32,520 bases of DNA, taken from an uncultured Pirellulaceae bacterium (GTDB lineage: Bacteria > Planctomycetota > Planctomycetia > Pirellulales > Pirellulaceae). Both the position numbers and the translations under genes were made by a program. The stretch covers positions 1-32,520 of the forward strand of contig CAJQPP010000121.1 of NCBI GenBank assembly GCA_905480235.1. Direction: 5' to 3'. The notes beneath the pieces are model-generated. The model was not told the DNA's origin and did not search any database. It worked only from the letters and a program-made list of their open reading frames with translations. Positions 15,796-24,463 of this stretch are shown piece by piece. Numbering within the stretch: the first letter of the stretch is position 1; every line of letters begins with the position of its first letter.

Positions 15796-17796
15796 GTGAA
15801 GATAATCACTTCTTGGCTTTTTAAGGGCATCCTTTTGTTCTTGTCTGTCATGGTCGTTCTGAGTGCGGCCTTAATCGCCGATGAACACGAAACGGTCGAT
15901 GTTTTTCCCGTGATCGATACTGCCGGACCTGCGAAAGTTGCAGCTCGACTGCCAAACATTGTCTATATCATGTGTGATGAGCTGGCTTATTACGAGCTCT
16001 CCCACATGGGTAATCCGTATATCAAAACGCCACATATTGATCAGTTGGCTGAGCAGGGAATCCGTTTTACGAATGCCCTAGCTGCTGCACCTGTGTGCGC
16101 GCCGTTGCGTTGTGCGTTGATGACGGGGAAGCATATGGGGCATGCGTCGGTGCGAGCCAATGGTGGCGGTACACCGTTACGCAGTGACGAGATAACGATT
16201 GCCTCATTGCTAAAGCAAAAGGGTTACGCGACGGGTGGATTTGGAAAATGGGGTGCCGGAGGGCGTGACTCAACTGGGGTTCCCGAGAAACACGGGTTTG
16301 ATGTTTTCTATGGTTATTATGACCAGGTTCATGCACATTCTTTTTATCCTCCATACCTGATCCGAAACAGTGAAGAGGTGGTTTTGGATGGAAACATTGG
16401 TGGGCGAAAAGGCAAGACATATTCGCATTATTCGATCATGAACGAAGCATTCAATTTCATCAGAGAAAATAAATCGCAACCTTTTTTTTGCTACCTGCCT
16501 ATTACTCCTCCCCATGGGATGTACGACATTCCGAAACAGGATGGGGCCTGGGACCTCTATAAAAATGAGGCATGGGTGCAAGACGTTGAAATTCCCGAAG
16601 ACGTCAAAAATTATGCGGCCATGGTTTCCATGGTTGACCAAAACGTCAAGCAGGTTTTAGACCTTCTACAAGAATTGAACTTGGAGAATGATACCCTCGT
16701 TTTCTTTACCGGTGACAACGGGGGCCAAGATCGATTCCGAAGCGAATTGCGTCCACGCGGATTTTTTGGCCCGAATGTCAATCCGAAAACCCAAGTCGAA
16801 TTTCGGGGTGGCAAAGGCAGTCTTTATGAGGGTGGCCTGCGAATTCCGTTTATCGCTCGCTGGCCAGGTAAGATCGATCCCGGCCAAGTTAGCGACTTGC
16901 TTTTTTATCAAGTCGACGTTTTACCCACGCTGACGGAGTTGAGTGGCATCGAGACCCCGGCCGATGCAGACGGGATGTCTATTCTGCCCACATTAATCGG
17001 TGATAAAGCGGTTGGTCATGAGCAGGCCCAACATGAATATCTGTATTGGGAATTTGGTCCTCAAACTGCCGTGAGAATTCAAGGTTGGAAGGGAGTGCAA
17101 CCGAAACCCGATGCGGATTGGGAGTTATATGATTTGGATACCGATCCGAGCGAGTCTAAAGATATTTCCGATCAACACCCAGATATTTTGGCGAGGATGC
17201 AGAAATATGCGAGACAGTCACATACGCCAGTGCGGCCGGGTAAATTCACAACCGAAGTTCGACATCAAAAAGATCGTCAGGCGAAATGGGGAACCGCGAA
17301 ACGCCCACAAAGGAAACGGATTGGTAAAAACAGAAAGGTTCGGCGCATATCAGATCCAAATCGTATAGCGGCAAACCAAGTTAAATTGCTGAGTGCCAGT
17401 AGTGAAAATATCGCCAATGGGAAATACGCTGCAAATGCGATTGATGGAAATTCAAACACAATATGGCATACCAAATTTTCCGGCGGGATTGTTGAGCATC
17501 CCCACGAACTGTTGATTGATTTGGGGAGCGAGCGGTCCATAAAGGGAGTGCGTTATTTAACGCGGCAGGATGGCAGCTGGAACGGAGCCTTTGGGACGGC
17601 CGAGTTTTCGTTGGGGAAAAAGCCTGACGATTTGGGGGAACCGATTCTGAGGCACGATTATAAAAAAGTACGCAGTGTTCAATTCGCTAAATTTAAAGAA
17701 TCGGTCACAGGTCGATATCTTCGAATAAGAGTTTTGTCAGAAGTGAATGGTGGTCCCTGGGCCTCCGCAGCGGATATCGCAATCATCGAAGATTGA
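15796..17796 (+). CDS. Secreted sulfatase with C-terminal discoidin-like domain
   Basis: A 666-residue family S1 sulfatase. The GTG at 15796 has AAAGGAG 5 bases upstream and is followed by a signal peptide (about 1-28); the open frame upstream has no such features. The catalytic core shows IMCDELAYYELSHMG (metal ligands Asp61 and Glu62), the formylglycine motif CAPLR with Cys101, GFGKWGAGG near 150, PPHG with His240, TGDNGG with Asp307-Asn308, and KGSLYEGG with Lys340. The Cys form needs a formylglycine-generating enzyme or anaerobic maturase, neither of which is in the window. Residues about 529-666 resemble F5/8 type C (discoidin, CBM32-like) domains, linked by a basic stretch rich in Arg and Lys, and probably bind polysaccharide. 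Likely substrate: sulfated algal or animal glycan; not determinable here. Confidence 0.95.
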   Translation: MKIITSWLFKGILLFLSVMVVLSAALIADEHETVDVFPVIDTAGPAKVAARLPNIVYIMCDELAYYELSHMGNPYIKTPHIDQLAEQGIRFTNALAAAPVCAPLRCALMTGKHMGHASVRANGGGTPLRSDEITIASLLKQKGYATGGFGKWGAGGRDSTGVPEKHGFDVFYGYYDQVHAHSFYPPYLIRNSEEVVLDGNIGGRKGKTYSHYSIMNEAFNFIRENKSQPFFCYLPITPPHGMYDIPKQDGAWDLYKNEAWVQDVEIPEDVKNYAAMVSMVDQNVKQVLDLLQELNLENDTLVFFTGDNGGQDRFRSELRPRGFFGPNVNPKTQVEFRGGKGSLYEGGLRIPFIARWPGKIDPGQVSDLLFYQVDVLPTLTELSGIETPADADGMSILPTLIGDKAVGHEQAQHEYLYWEFGPQTAVRIQGWKGVQPKPDADWELYDLDTDPSESKDISDQHPDILARMQKYARQSHTPVRPGKFTTEVRHQKDRQAKWGTAKRPQRKRIGKNRKVRRISDPNRIAANQVKLLSASSENIANGKYAANAIDGNSNTIWHTKFSGGIVEHPHELLIDLGSERSIKGVRYLTRQDGSWNGAFGTAEFSLGKKPDDLGEPILRHDYKKVRSVQFAKFKESVTGRYLRIRVLSEVNGGPWASAADIAIIED

Positions 17797-18210
17797 AGCG
17801 AGAATTCGGATATGACGGGAGACGAAACAACTGATTTCTCAAAAGGCCTACCGTTAACACGAAAGCTACAGCCCGCTTTAACGAAACGGACTTATGTCGG
17901 CGGATAATCGGAAAAGCGAAATCGGTTTTGCGGAAAACCCAAGCAACGTTAAACTCCAACAAGGTTTGCTGTGGGGATTGGACGGCGATGACGAATGGTT
18001 CATTACAAAAACATTGCCCTTGGCACCTTTCAATTACCAGTCGTTAACCATTTGAAATTGCGTTTCCGAAAGGCAGCAGGATGGGGTTGTCAACGATCTT
18101 TAGGGATTTCAGAGTTCATCTTTTTTGGTAGCGTCTTGGTAAGTTCGTTGGCGAAAAGGTGCAACTGTTTTATCCTGACTGATGGATTCTGTTTTTCTGG
18201 TGGCTGAACC
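17797..18210. other. Intergenic region after the sulfatase
   Basis: About 410 bases. A 31-codon frame (17812-17907) begins 16 bases after the sulfatase stop but has no ribosome-binding site. Nothing else recognised. Confidence 0.45.
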
Positions 18211-18858
18211 GTGAAGATCATCGAAGTTACCCTGCCCTCGACCAATATCGATGCCCAAGAGAAGTGTTTTGCGGAAGTGCTGGGATTTGCTTGCGAACGG
18301 AAAAGTTCTACCGAGCTGTCCGTTCTTTGCGGCGCAAATTTATTAAAATTTGTTGAAGCTCGGCAACAGTTTTATTTCCACTATTGTTTTTTGATCCCAC
18401 CAGGTTGCGTTGGCTCGGTCGCGTCGTTTCTCGACGAAAGGGGCTTCCGTCCTTTGCTTTATGATGGGCAGCGGATCGTGGATTTTGGAAATGGCAAAGC
18501 CGTATATTTTAGGGATGCGGATGGAAATATTGCCGAATTCATTGAGCGTCCCAGTCTCGGGTATCCCGCTCAGGATACATTCTTGATAAGCGATGTGATT
18601 CGGTTGAACGAAATTGGGATTCCATGCGATGATCCGATTGCGTTAGCTAAAAAGCTGATCCAAGGATTTGGAATAGCGTTGGTGAACGATGCTGTTTTTC
18701 GGAGCGACTTTGTTTGGTGTGGCGATTACGAAGGCGTTTTCTTGTTACCTAAGGCAGGTCGCAATTGGATGCCTTGTGACAAGGCATGCGAGAAAAATTC
18801 CCTGGCAGTTAAATTTGAAACAACGAAGGGAGTTTTTGATTACTATTGCGAACCCTGA
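18211..18858 (+). CDS. VOC (glyoxalase/bleomycin resistance) family protein
   Basis: A 215-residue cytosolic protein. The first half is a vicinal-oxygen-chelate domain: opening strand KIIEVTLPSTNIDAQEKCFAE, strand FHYCFLIPP with His57, and the closing VYFRDADGNIAEFIE with Glu109, which fits a metal ligand pair. The second half (about 120-215) repeats the layout more loosely (LISDVIRLNEIGIPCDDPIALAKKL, then SLAVKFETTKGVFDYY) and may be a degenerate second VOC module. Start is GTG with GGTGG about 8 bases upstream. Substrate unknown; related proteins include dioxygenases, glyoxalases and antibiotic-binding proteins. Confidence 0.82.
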   Translation: MKIIEVTLPSTNIDAQEKCFAEVLGFACERKSSTELSVLCGANLLKFVEARQQFYFHYCFLIPPGCVGSVASFLDERGFRPLLYDGQRIVDFGNGKAVYFRDADGNIAEFIERPSLGYPAQDTFLISDVIRLNEIGIPCDDPIALAKKLIQGFGIALVNDAVFRSDFVWCGDYEGVFLLPKAGRNWMPCDKACEKNSLAVKFETTKGVFDYYCEP

Positions 18859-19108
18859 GATGTGCCACAAAGGATGCAATTAAAGGGAGTAGCGAGTTCT
18901 ATCATGGATAATAAAAGAGACAACTTCGCACCACATTTAAGCCGGAGGAGAAAAACAATAGATTCGGTTAATTCCTGGGAACGAAATCGAAAGTGGCCAC
19001 GTCTGTAGGGGTAACGGTTTGCTGGGGTCGGAGGGTATTGTTCCTCGAAAGGCACATCGAGATTGGTGTTTGTTTAACCCTCGTAGCGTTTCAAGAGAGA
19101 AAGAAAAA

Positions 19109-20089
19109 ATGTGTATCTTCACCCAACCGGTTATTGCAGTGATGGATACAAATATCTTTGCGCGATTGCTGCCAGATGGATGGCAATATCTGGTTTACGA
19201 GATGAAATTTGAAACAAGGCAGGATAATGCCATGATCTTACCGGTACCTGTCGAGCGTCCTTCCATTGATGATGGTTCGATGGAATTTATTTCCTTAAAG
19301 GAAAACGACAAATTTTTTGCGGACCTCAACAAGGGCTTTCCATTAGCGGTTCCTCGGACGAGGGGTTGGTCCAGGGGGATCGATAAGGCTATTGATTCGG
19401 ATGCCGAAATTTTGCAAGTGCATGAGGTAGGGGATTTTATTGCGTCGTACATTCCCACCCTCGCTGATTTTTCTCGCCTGCATGAACAGTTTCGCGTACC
19501 TCGTAAATCTTGGGACCAAATTCCACAATATTCAGACTACGGTTTTGCGGTCTTTCAACTTAAAACGCTGAGCGGAAAGCCTCACCCTATGGCGTTCAAG
19601 TTCAAGTCGCGATTGACGGAAGCGGATCAAAATTCCGTTTTCTTTCCTACGGTCCACATACATGATGGTGAGGTTCATAACTTAGAGGCATTCGACCATG
19701 CTTTGTTTTTGCAAGCACCCGAGTTTGATCGTCTGTGCGGGTCTTATAAACAGCGAAGGAAACTGGTGTCAGATAATGTCACCGGTTACGTAAGGTCGAA
19801 ATGGAAAGCGGGTAAGTTTTGTGACATAGAAGCTTGTCAGGATATCGTTGACAAAGACGGTCTCGTGCATCGCTTGGAGATGCGGGGTCGAAAACCAAAT
19901 CAAGATGTGCTTGTTGATCTGCGTGACATCGAAAGCTCTAAACAGTCTTCGTTCTTGCCGCGAAGTAGCTTGTTTTGGATCGGCGGAATTGCTGGTATTG
20001 CTGGAATGAAGTGGTTTTTTGATCGCCGAACTTCAATATCCCATGCTGGCCGAGAGGTGGGGTCGTCTCCCAAAGAGGATTTAATTTAA
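19109..20089 (+). CDS. Unrecognised 326-residue protein with C-terminal membrane helix
   Basis: I do not recognise a named family. The protein starts MCIFTQPVIAVMDTNIFARL (ATG at 19109 after AGAGAGA); the open frame runs 30 codons further upstream without good features. There is no signal peptide. A domain of about 280 residues follows, with motifs NAMILPVPVE, SDYGFAVFQLK, HPMAFKFKSR and FPTVHIHDGEVHNLEAFDHALF. A single hydrophobic helix (about 280-298, SSLFWIGGIAGIAGMKWFF) and a short basic tail make it a tail-anchored type protein. The NAMILPVP segment faintly resembles DUF2330 proteins. Met followed directly by Cys is also seen in N-terminal nucleophile enzymes, but nothing else supports that. 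Confidence 0.7.
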   Translation: MCIFTQPVIAVMDTNIFARLLPDGWQYLVYEMKFETRQDNAMILPVPVERPSIDDGSMEFISLKENDKFFADLNKGFPLAVPRTRGWSRGIDKAIDSDAEILQVHEVGDFIASYIPTLADFSRLHEQFRVPRKSWDQIPQYSDYGFAVFQLKTLSGKPHPMAFKFKSRLTEADQNSVFFPTVHIHDGEVHNLEAFDHALFLQAPEFDRLCGSYKQRRKLVSDNVTGYVRSKWKAGKFCDIEACQDIVDKDGLVHRLEMRGRKPNQDVLVDLRDIESSKQSSFLPRSSLFWIGGIAGIAGMKWFFDRRTSISHAGREVGSSPKEDLI

Positions 20090-20428
20090 GTGTTGCAGGG
20101 TTTCGAGATCGTCACAGGGAATACAAAGGAGGCAGTGTTTTTTAGGGCTTCATTCGACCGAGGACGTAGGTTGGGCAACCTGGTTTGGGTCCCGAGATGT
20201 TTCTTTCCGTTTCGAGCGTTAGCGAGGATACGAAATTCAAATATCGCAAGGCTTTAACGGTTCATTTCATTCGGTTGCCTTCTTTAATAAAGCCTGACGG
20301 CAAAGTTCCAACACTCAATGGGGTATACTCATTGTGGGGTAAGTGATTGTGTTTTGTAAAAACCTATCACTCCGCTGTGCGTTTTCGTTAAGCGGTTTTC
20401 AGTTAATCGTTCCTTGGAGTGCCAAATA
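20090..20428. other. Intergenic region with a short direct repeat
   Basis: About 340 bases. Contains the tandem element at 20313-20341. GGAG at 20416-20419 is the ribosome-binding site of the next gene. Confidence 0.45.
20313..20341 (+). repeat. Imperfect tandem repeat upstream of membrane protein gene
   Basis: ACTCAATGGGGTA (20313-20325) is followed after one base by ACTCATTGTGGGGTA (20327-20341). The inner CAATG and CATTG also form an inverted pair. About 90 bases before the next start, so a tandem operator is conceivable. Confidence 0.35.
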
Positions 20429-20872
20429 ATGGATGCGAAACCCGATACACCTGTCCCGATGATTCTTTGGGTCGTCGGTGGCGTGGCGTTGCTGTGGAAC
20501 ATAATGGGTTGTGGCATTTTCTTCAATGAAATGTTCAACCAAGAGGCAGCCATTGAGAGTTGGACGGAAGCCCAAAAAGAATGGGTTCGTTCAACTCCGT
20601 TTTGGGTTTACGTTATCTTTGGTCTTTCTGTCGCGACGGGGTTAGTTGCCAGTGTGGGATTATTGCTTCGCAAAGATTGGTCGTTGCCGTTATTTATTGC
20701 CAGTTTCATTTTCGTTTTGATTCAAATGGGCTACACCATGCTGATCGCAGGCGGTTTGAAGTTGATGGGAGCTTCCGGAGCGGTGATGCCAGTCGTAGTA
20801 GTAAGTTTGGCTTTGGCTTGGGTGTTATCGACCCGGAAATTCAAAAGCGCCAATTGGTGGAGTGTGCGCTGA
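20429..20872 (+). CDS. Four-helix membrane protein of unknown function
   Basis: A 147-residue protein with four likely transmembrane segments (about 10-33, 60-82, 87-109 and 114-134) and a polar loop between the first two (NQEAAIESWTEAQKEWVRSTP). The opening PMILWVVGGVALLWNIMGC is shared with a group of small bacterial membrane proteins that databases sometimes call sugar transporter, a label I would not trust. The ATG at 20429 has GGAG (20416-20419) 9 bases upstream. It converges with the DUF4870 gene, with a hairpin between. Confidence 0.78.
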   Translation: MDAKPDTPVPMILWVVGGVALLWNIMGCGIFFNEMFNQEAAIESWTEAQKEWVRSTPFWVYVIFGLSVATGLVASVGLLLRKDWSLPLFIASFIFVLIQMGYTMLIAGGLKLMGASGAVMPVVVVSLALAWVLSTRKFKSANWWSVR

Positions 20873-20969
20873 ATCTATCGCGTTCTGTAGAAAATTCATT
20901 GCTGGTAAGTGTCTCTGCAATATTGTTAACGATGTTTAACGCTTAAGCACCGTTCATTTTAATTAAACA

Positions 20970-20996
20970 AAGCCGGATCAACTTAAGAGCCGGCTT
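20970..20996. terminator. Hairpin between convergent membrane protein genes
   Basis: AAGCCGG (20970-20976) pairs exactly with CCGGCTT (20990-20996) around a 13-base loop. Read on the minus strand the stem is followed by TGTTTAATT, a usable T-rich tract; on the plus strand only GTTG follows. It sits between the ends of the genes at 20872 and 21160. Confidence 0.5.
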
Positions 20997-21159
20997 GTTG
21001 ATGCATGAACTCATATCGATGCGAACAAACTTCTTGAAAGAGTTTGTGTTAGAGCACGCCAGCATCTCCTTAAAAATGGGGGTCTTAGTTGCGCCATGGA
21101 GTTGGCCACTCACGCGGCATTGGGAGCCGTATCGGCAAGCCCGTTGGTGATAGCGGTCA

Positions 21160-21516
21160 TTACTTTAAGAAACGAATGCTCATGGGATAGGGCCATAATT
21201 CACCGTCCCCGGCCTTGATTCCGCCGATGATTGGAAACACGATTCCTGCAATTGCTAGGACGGCAAGCATGGGGATTCCTATGAAGACTGAGATCAACAA
21301 GCCACTAATCACGGTATAAATAATCGCAGAGAGAATCCAATTTATGACGACCTTTCCATGAGCGTCTAAATTGGGGATTTCGTCTTTCTTCATTTGCCAA
21401 CTTAAAATGGGGGCAATTATTCCGGCTAATGGAACAAGGTACGCCGCAAAGACGGAGAGGTGTAATGCCATCGCCCAATTATTAGCCAAATTCGTATCAG
21501 TATTTACCGGCTTCAC
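21160..21516 (-). CDS. DUF4870 domain membrane protein
   Basis: A 118-residue protein matching the DUF4870 (Tic20-like) family: a first helix after the conserved WAMALHLSVFAAYLVPLAGIIAPILSW region, a cytosolic KKDEIPNLDAHGKVVINWILS loop, which is the family's hallmark, and two more hydrophobic segments with a final GGIKAGDGELWPYP. Three to four membrane helices in all. Function of the family is unknown. The start is GTG at 21516, with GAGG about 8 bases upstream on that strand. A terminator-like hairpin lies about 120 bases upstream in the same direction, which may affect expression. Confidence 0.9.
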   Translation of the reverse strand: MKPVNTDTNLANNWAMALHLSVFAAYLVPLAGIIAPILSWQMKKDEIPNLDAHGKVVINWILSAIIYTVISGLLISVFIGIPMLAVLAIAGIVFPIIGGIKAGDGELWPYPMSIRFLK

Positions 21517-21909
21517 CTTAAATCCTCACAGTCGACGCATTATTAGAATCAGGTGTCAGGTTCGCAATGCAGCAAATATATCCGACAACCTTCATGTTTT
21601 ATTCTTCGTTGAAACCCAATTAATCTTGTGAAAAAGTCCCGTCGATAAACGGGAATCCTCAATTCAGTAAACAACCGAAGCACTTTTGTGAATTGATATT
21701 AGCCTAATTGAAACCTGAACGGTAATGCCGTCAAGGTATCGCCAACGTATTCGATGTTGTAGGGCTGGCATCGACTTGGCGGTCTAAAACGTTGTATATC
21801 AGTACCGTGCCGGGTGCGGTGAATTTAGAGTTTTGCAAACGCTTGGATCGGTATTTTTTTAGCTTCGTGGGGCGTAGTAGTCCTCTCCCTTTTATTTTGG
21901 GGTTGATAG
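21517..21909. other. Divergent intergenic region
   Basis: About 390 bases between the starts of the DUF4870 (-) and DUF1361 (+) genes, so it should hold two promoters. I cannot place them securely. It contains the hairpin at 21632-21654. Confidence 0.5.
21632..21654 (-). terminator. Terminator-like hairpin upstream of the DUF4870 gene
   Basis: On the minus strand TCCCGT (21654-21649) and ACGGGA (21642-21637) form a six-base-pair stem with a TTATCG loop, followed at once by CTTTTT (21636-21631). This is the form of an intrinsic terminator. It points towards the DUF4870 start 115 bases downstream, so it may be a leader terminator, or may end a transcript from the left side of the neighbouring gene. 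Confidence 0.5.
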
Positions 21910-22647
21910 ATGGTAGTGGAGGATTTTGGTGAGCGTTCATATGAGTCTGTCCCAGTTCGCATATTTCGTTTATTGCATGACAACCACTTTTATCCTTTAG
22001 TGGTGGCTTCTATCACCGCGATGGGGTTCTACTTCGCGGAGCGTTGGACGTCGGAATGGCGAGGACCTCGCCTGCATTTGAACTTGTTTCTCGCCTGGGT
22101 ACCGTATTTTCTTGGCATCGCATTGATGCTTTCAGCCTCGTTTTCGGGAGGGCGACTTGTTTCAGCAATGCGAGTTTTCTGTCTATTGGCTTGGTTTTTC
22201 TTCTTCCCCAACGCGCCGTACCTAATTACAGATTTCGCATATTTAGATTGGGCTCATTTCGATTTATGGCAGCGGGTTGCCATTTTTTGTATTTTTGCGC
22301 AATGCGGGTTAATGTTGGCGATGGTGTCGTTATTAATTATCGAAAAACAAACAAGCGCGTGGTATGGCATTGCTTTTAGTAAGGTGCTTGTTGTTGCAGC
22401 AATTGTATTTTCCGGATTTGGTGTCTACGTAGGACGTTTTTTGCGGTGGAATAGTTGGGATTTGCTTTACCATCCCTATTCTGTTTTTCTTGACTCCCTT
22501 GGAAAATTAAGTGAGCCGATGCAAGGGATCCGACCCATCGTATTTTCGGCCATGTTTTCGCTGATTTTGGGTACCTATTATTATTTTGTCGTCTCTCTGA
22601 CAAAGAGGCGCGTAGATAAGAACGTACCCCGTCGGTATGAGGATTGA
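21910..22647 (+). CDS. DUF1361 domain membrane protein
   Basis: A 245-residue polytopic membrane protein with about seven hydrophobic segments. It carries the blocks typical of DUF1361: LFLAWVPYFLGIAL, WFFFFPNAPYLITDFAYL and YVGRFLRWNSWDLL, the last with the conserved Gly-Arg-Phe/Arg-Trp-Asn pattern. The role of DUF1361 proteins is not known. Starts at ATG 21910 without a strong ribosome-binding site. The next gene begins 90 bases later on the same strand, so they may form an operon with the GNAT and VanZ-like genes. Confidence 0.9.
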   Translation: MVVEDFGERSYESVPVRIFRLLHDNHFYPLVVASITAMGFYFAERWTSEWRGPRLHLNLFLAWVPYFLGIALMLSASFSGGRLVSAMRVFCLLAWFFFFPNAPYLITDFAYLDWAHFDLWQRVAIFCIFAQCGLMLAMVSLLIIEKQTSAWYGIAFSKVLVVAAIVFSGFGVYVGRFLRWNSWDLLYHPYSVFLDSLGKLSEPMQGIRPIVFSAMFSLILGTYYYFVVSLTKRRVDKNVPRRYED

Positions 22648-22737
22648 GGTTTGAGCAAGTCTTGATCCGTTTTTCGATTGCTCTGTTGCGGTCCGCAGTT
22701 GTCAACTGTGTATGCCGACTAAAATGTTTGAAGAGAA

Positions 22738-23217
22738 ATGATGGAAATCCGAATTCGACCTGCGTTACCCAGCGACTTCGACCATCTTGCCGATGTCATG
22801 TTCCATGCCGTGCACGATGCCAAGAGCCGTTACACAAAATCGCAACGATTGGCTTGGGTACCTGAGCCGCGTCGGGGTAAGGTTTGGGCCAAGCGGTTAG
22901 GTGATCAGGTGGTGATCTTGGCGGAGGAAAAAAGGCGTCCGGTCGGATTTATCAGTTTGACAAATGAGGGTTACATCGACTTCGCATACGTCCTGCCGCT
23001 ATTTCAAGGTCAGGGTGTCTTCCGAAAGCTGTATTTCGAAGTGGAAGCATTGGCAAAGTCTCGGAAATTAGATCTCGTTTGGGTACATGCCAGTCTTAAT
23101 GCGGAATCCGCTTTCAGGTCCGTCGGATTTGTAGTTCGTTGTCAGGAATCAGTTGCGATTGGGAACGAGATGTTTGATCGGTTTGTAATGGAAAAGCAAT
23201 TGGCGGCCGGGATTTAG
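22738..23217 (+). CDS. GNAT family N-acetyltransferase
   Basis: A 159-residue GNAT acetyltransferase. It has the opening strand-helix EIRIRPALPSDFDHLADVM, the central beta hairpin VVILAEEKRRPVGFISL (59-74), and the acetyl-CoA pyrophosphate motif FQGQGVFRKLYFEVE (about 89-103, pattern Q-x-x-G-x-G/V). The C-terminal VHASLNAESAFRSVGFV is the usual Y/F-x-x-x-G-F element. The substrate cannot be read from sequence. Tandem ATG-ATG start (22738 or 22741) after AGAG. Followed after 26 bases by the VanZ-like gene, so the two are probably cotranscribed. Confidence 0.92.
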   Translation: MMEIRIRPALPSDFDHLADVMFHAVHDAKSRYTKSQRLAWVPEPRRGKVWAKRLGDQVVILAEEKRRPVGFISLTNEGYIDFAYVLPLFQGQGVFRKLYFEVEALAKSRKLDLVWVHASLNAESAFRSVGFVVRCQESVAIGNEMFDRFVMEKQLAAGI

Positions 23218-23243
23218 TTCGCTCCTGCCGGGTGAAATTTAGC

Positions 23244-23621
23244 ATGAAATTATTGCTCCTATTCACGATCTTTGTGATCCTGGCGGCCACGATCATTGCC
23301 AATCTGGGAGATCCGTTTGGTTGGCTCAGCTTTGTAGAAAGAATCCCTGGCAAAGATATGACGGGCCATTTTCTGCTTTATCAGATGCTTGGACTAACCC
23401 TGTCCTTTTTTTTGCGGACGACGTCATTTAACGGGATTCGTTCGCATGCCTTGATGGTTCTGATTGGGGTTGCTTTGTTGGTGACCGGTGAGGAGTTGAG
23501 TCAGGTGTTTTTTGAGAACCGCAGCTTTTCGTTTACGGATCTATCCGCTTCATTGATGGGGTTGGCGAGCGGCGCTTATGCGGCTTGGATCTTTGCACCG
23601 AGACATTCAGAGGAGGGGTAA
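23244..23621 (+). CDS. VanZ-like membrane protein
   Basis: A 125-residue VanZ-family protein with four hydrophobic segments. The family blocks are present: KDMTGHFLLYQMLG with Asp38 and His42, the Glu83-Glu84-Leu-Ser-Gln87 stretch (GEELSQVFF), and RSFSFTDLSASLMGLASG with Asp99. VanZ itself gives low-level teicoplanin resistance, but most relatives have no proven job, so resistance should not be assumed. The ATG at 23244 is preferred because GGTGA lies 8 bases upstream; the GTG at 23232 lacks a site. It is likely cotranscribed with the GNAT gene. Confidence 0.85.
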   Translation: MKLLLLFTIFVILAATIIANLGDPFGWLSFVERIPGKDMTGHFLLYQMLGLTLSFFLRTTSFNGIRSHALMVLIGVALLVTGEELSQVFFENRSFSFTDLSASLMGLASGAYAAWIFAPRHSEEG

Positions 23622-23632
23622 GTCCTTTCCCA

Positions 23633-23657
23633 GGCAGACCAACGCGAGCGGTTTGCC
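23633..23657 (+). terminator. Stable hairpin just after the VanZ-like gene
   Basis: GGCAGACC (23633-23640) pairs with GGTTTGCC (23650-23657) over eight base pairs with one G-U, around a nine-base loop. It begins 11 bases after the stop codon, where a terminator is expected, but no T tract follows. Confidence 0.45.
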
Positions 23658-24145
23658 CCACGCCTTCCTGCCCGCATTTCGATGGTCAAAAAAGTGACAT
23701 TTCGAGAGAGCGGGAATCCTTGTTGGAGTGTCATTAAGCTGTCGGACCTTTGCGTAGGCGGCCGCATTCCCTCGATTTCACGGATTTTGAGGCGGTATCG
23801 TTGTCCGTAACGTGCAGTTCGTGCCTATGAAATCTCAGTAGGATGGGGGAACGACAAAATGCCTGTTGTGGGATACTGCCAGCGACGCCCCAGCGACGGC
23901 ATAAAAGGGTTGTGTTGGGAATAACATATGGCGTTACGAGTGTTTATCGAATCAGTAGTAACCATTGTTTGGAAGTTTTGGGCGACTTCGATTTAGTTCT
24001 TAGACTTACGGAGCTTTTGGGCACTCAAACTACAAAATATTTGGTACTGCGACGAATATCATTGTGTCTGCGAAAACTTATCTTTTGCATCGCCGATTCG
24101 GGATGCAGCATCTCTTCTCTCTTAACGTTTTCTTAATATAACGAT
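23658..24145. other. Intergenic region with an 11-bp tandem duplication
   Basis: About 490 bases. CCAGCGACGCC (23879-23889) is repeated at once as CCAGCGACGGC (23890-23900). A 97-codon frame at 23843-24136 exists but looks non-coding. Just before the next gene TTAATATAA lies 5-13 bases from the ATG, hinting at a leaderless transcript. Confidence 0.4.
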
Positions 24146-24463
24146 ATGAAATGGCATTCCACTCGATTGGTCATCCATGCTCTGCTTTGGGGAGCATTCC
24201 TTTTGGCGCTGACGGTTCATTTATCAACGATTGAGGGTCAACCGTTGCCAATGATTTTGTTGGGCGCATTGGTGACGATTTGGACCGTCGTCGACATTTC
24301 GCTTTCTGCATTCCTGTCCAGCGTTGTCAATTGCAAGATTTGCGGTCTGGCAAGGGATCGTGAATCGCACATGATGGCATCTTCATGCCCCGAGTGTGAA
24401 GAGCAGGGGGATGAAGTCGACCCATTAACGCGACAAATCGCAGCAGCTGAATCGACTTATTAG
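24146..24463 (+). CDS. Membrane protein with C-terminal zinc-ribbon motif
   Basis: A 105-residue protein. Two transmembrane helices (about 8-26 and 35-58) are followed by four cysteines as two CxxC pairs: Cys63/Cys66 (NCKICG) and Cys81/Cys84 (SCPECEE), a zinc-ribbon arrangement. The tail is acidic. No ribosome-binding site is seen; a TAATATAA stretch right before the ATG could be a -10 element of a leaderless transcript. The paired cysteines and membrane hairpin argue that it is a real gene; I do not know the family. Confidence 0.65.
   Translation: MKWHSTRLVIHALLWGAFLLALTVHLSTIEGQPLPMILLGALVTIWTVVDISLSAFLSSVVNCKICGLARDRESHMMASSCPECEEQGDEVDPLTRQIAAAESTY

Noticed and set aside
17812..17907. 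31-codon frame right after the sulfatase
   Set aside because: No ribosome-binding site; length easily reached by chance.
23843..24136. 97-codon frame before the zinc-ribbon gene
   Set aside because: Composition unlike a real protein, no start signal.
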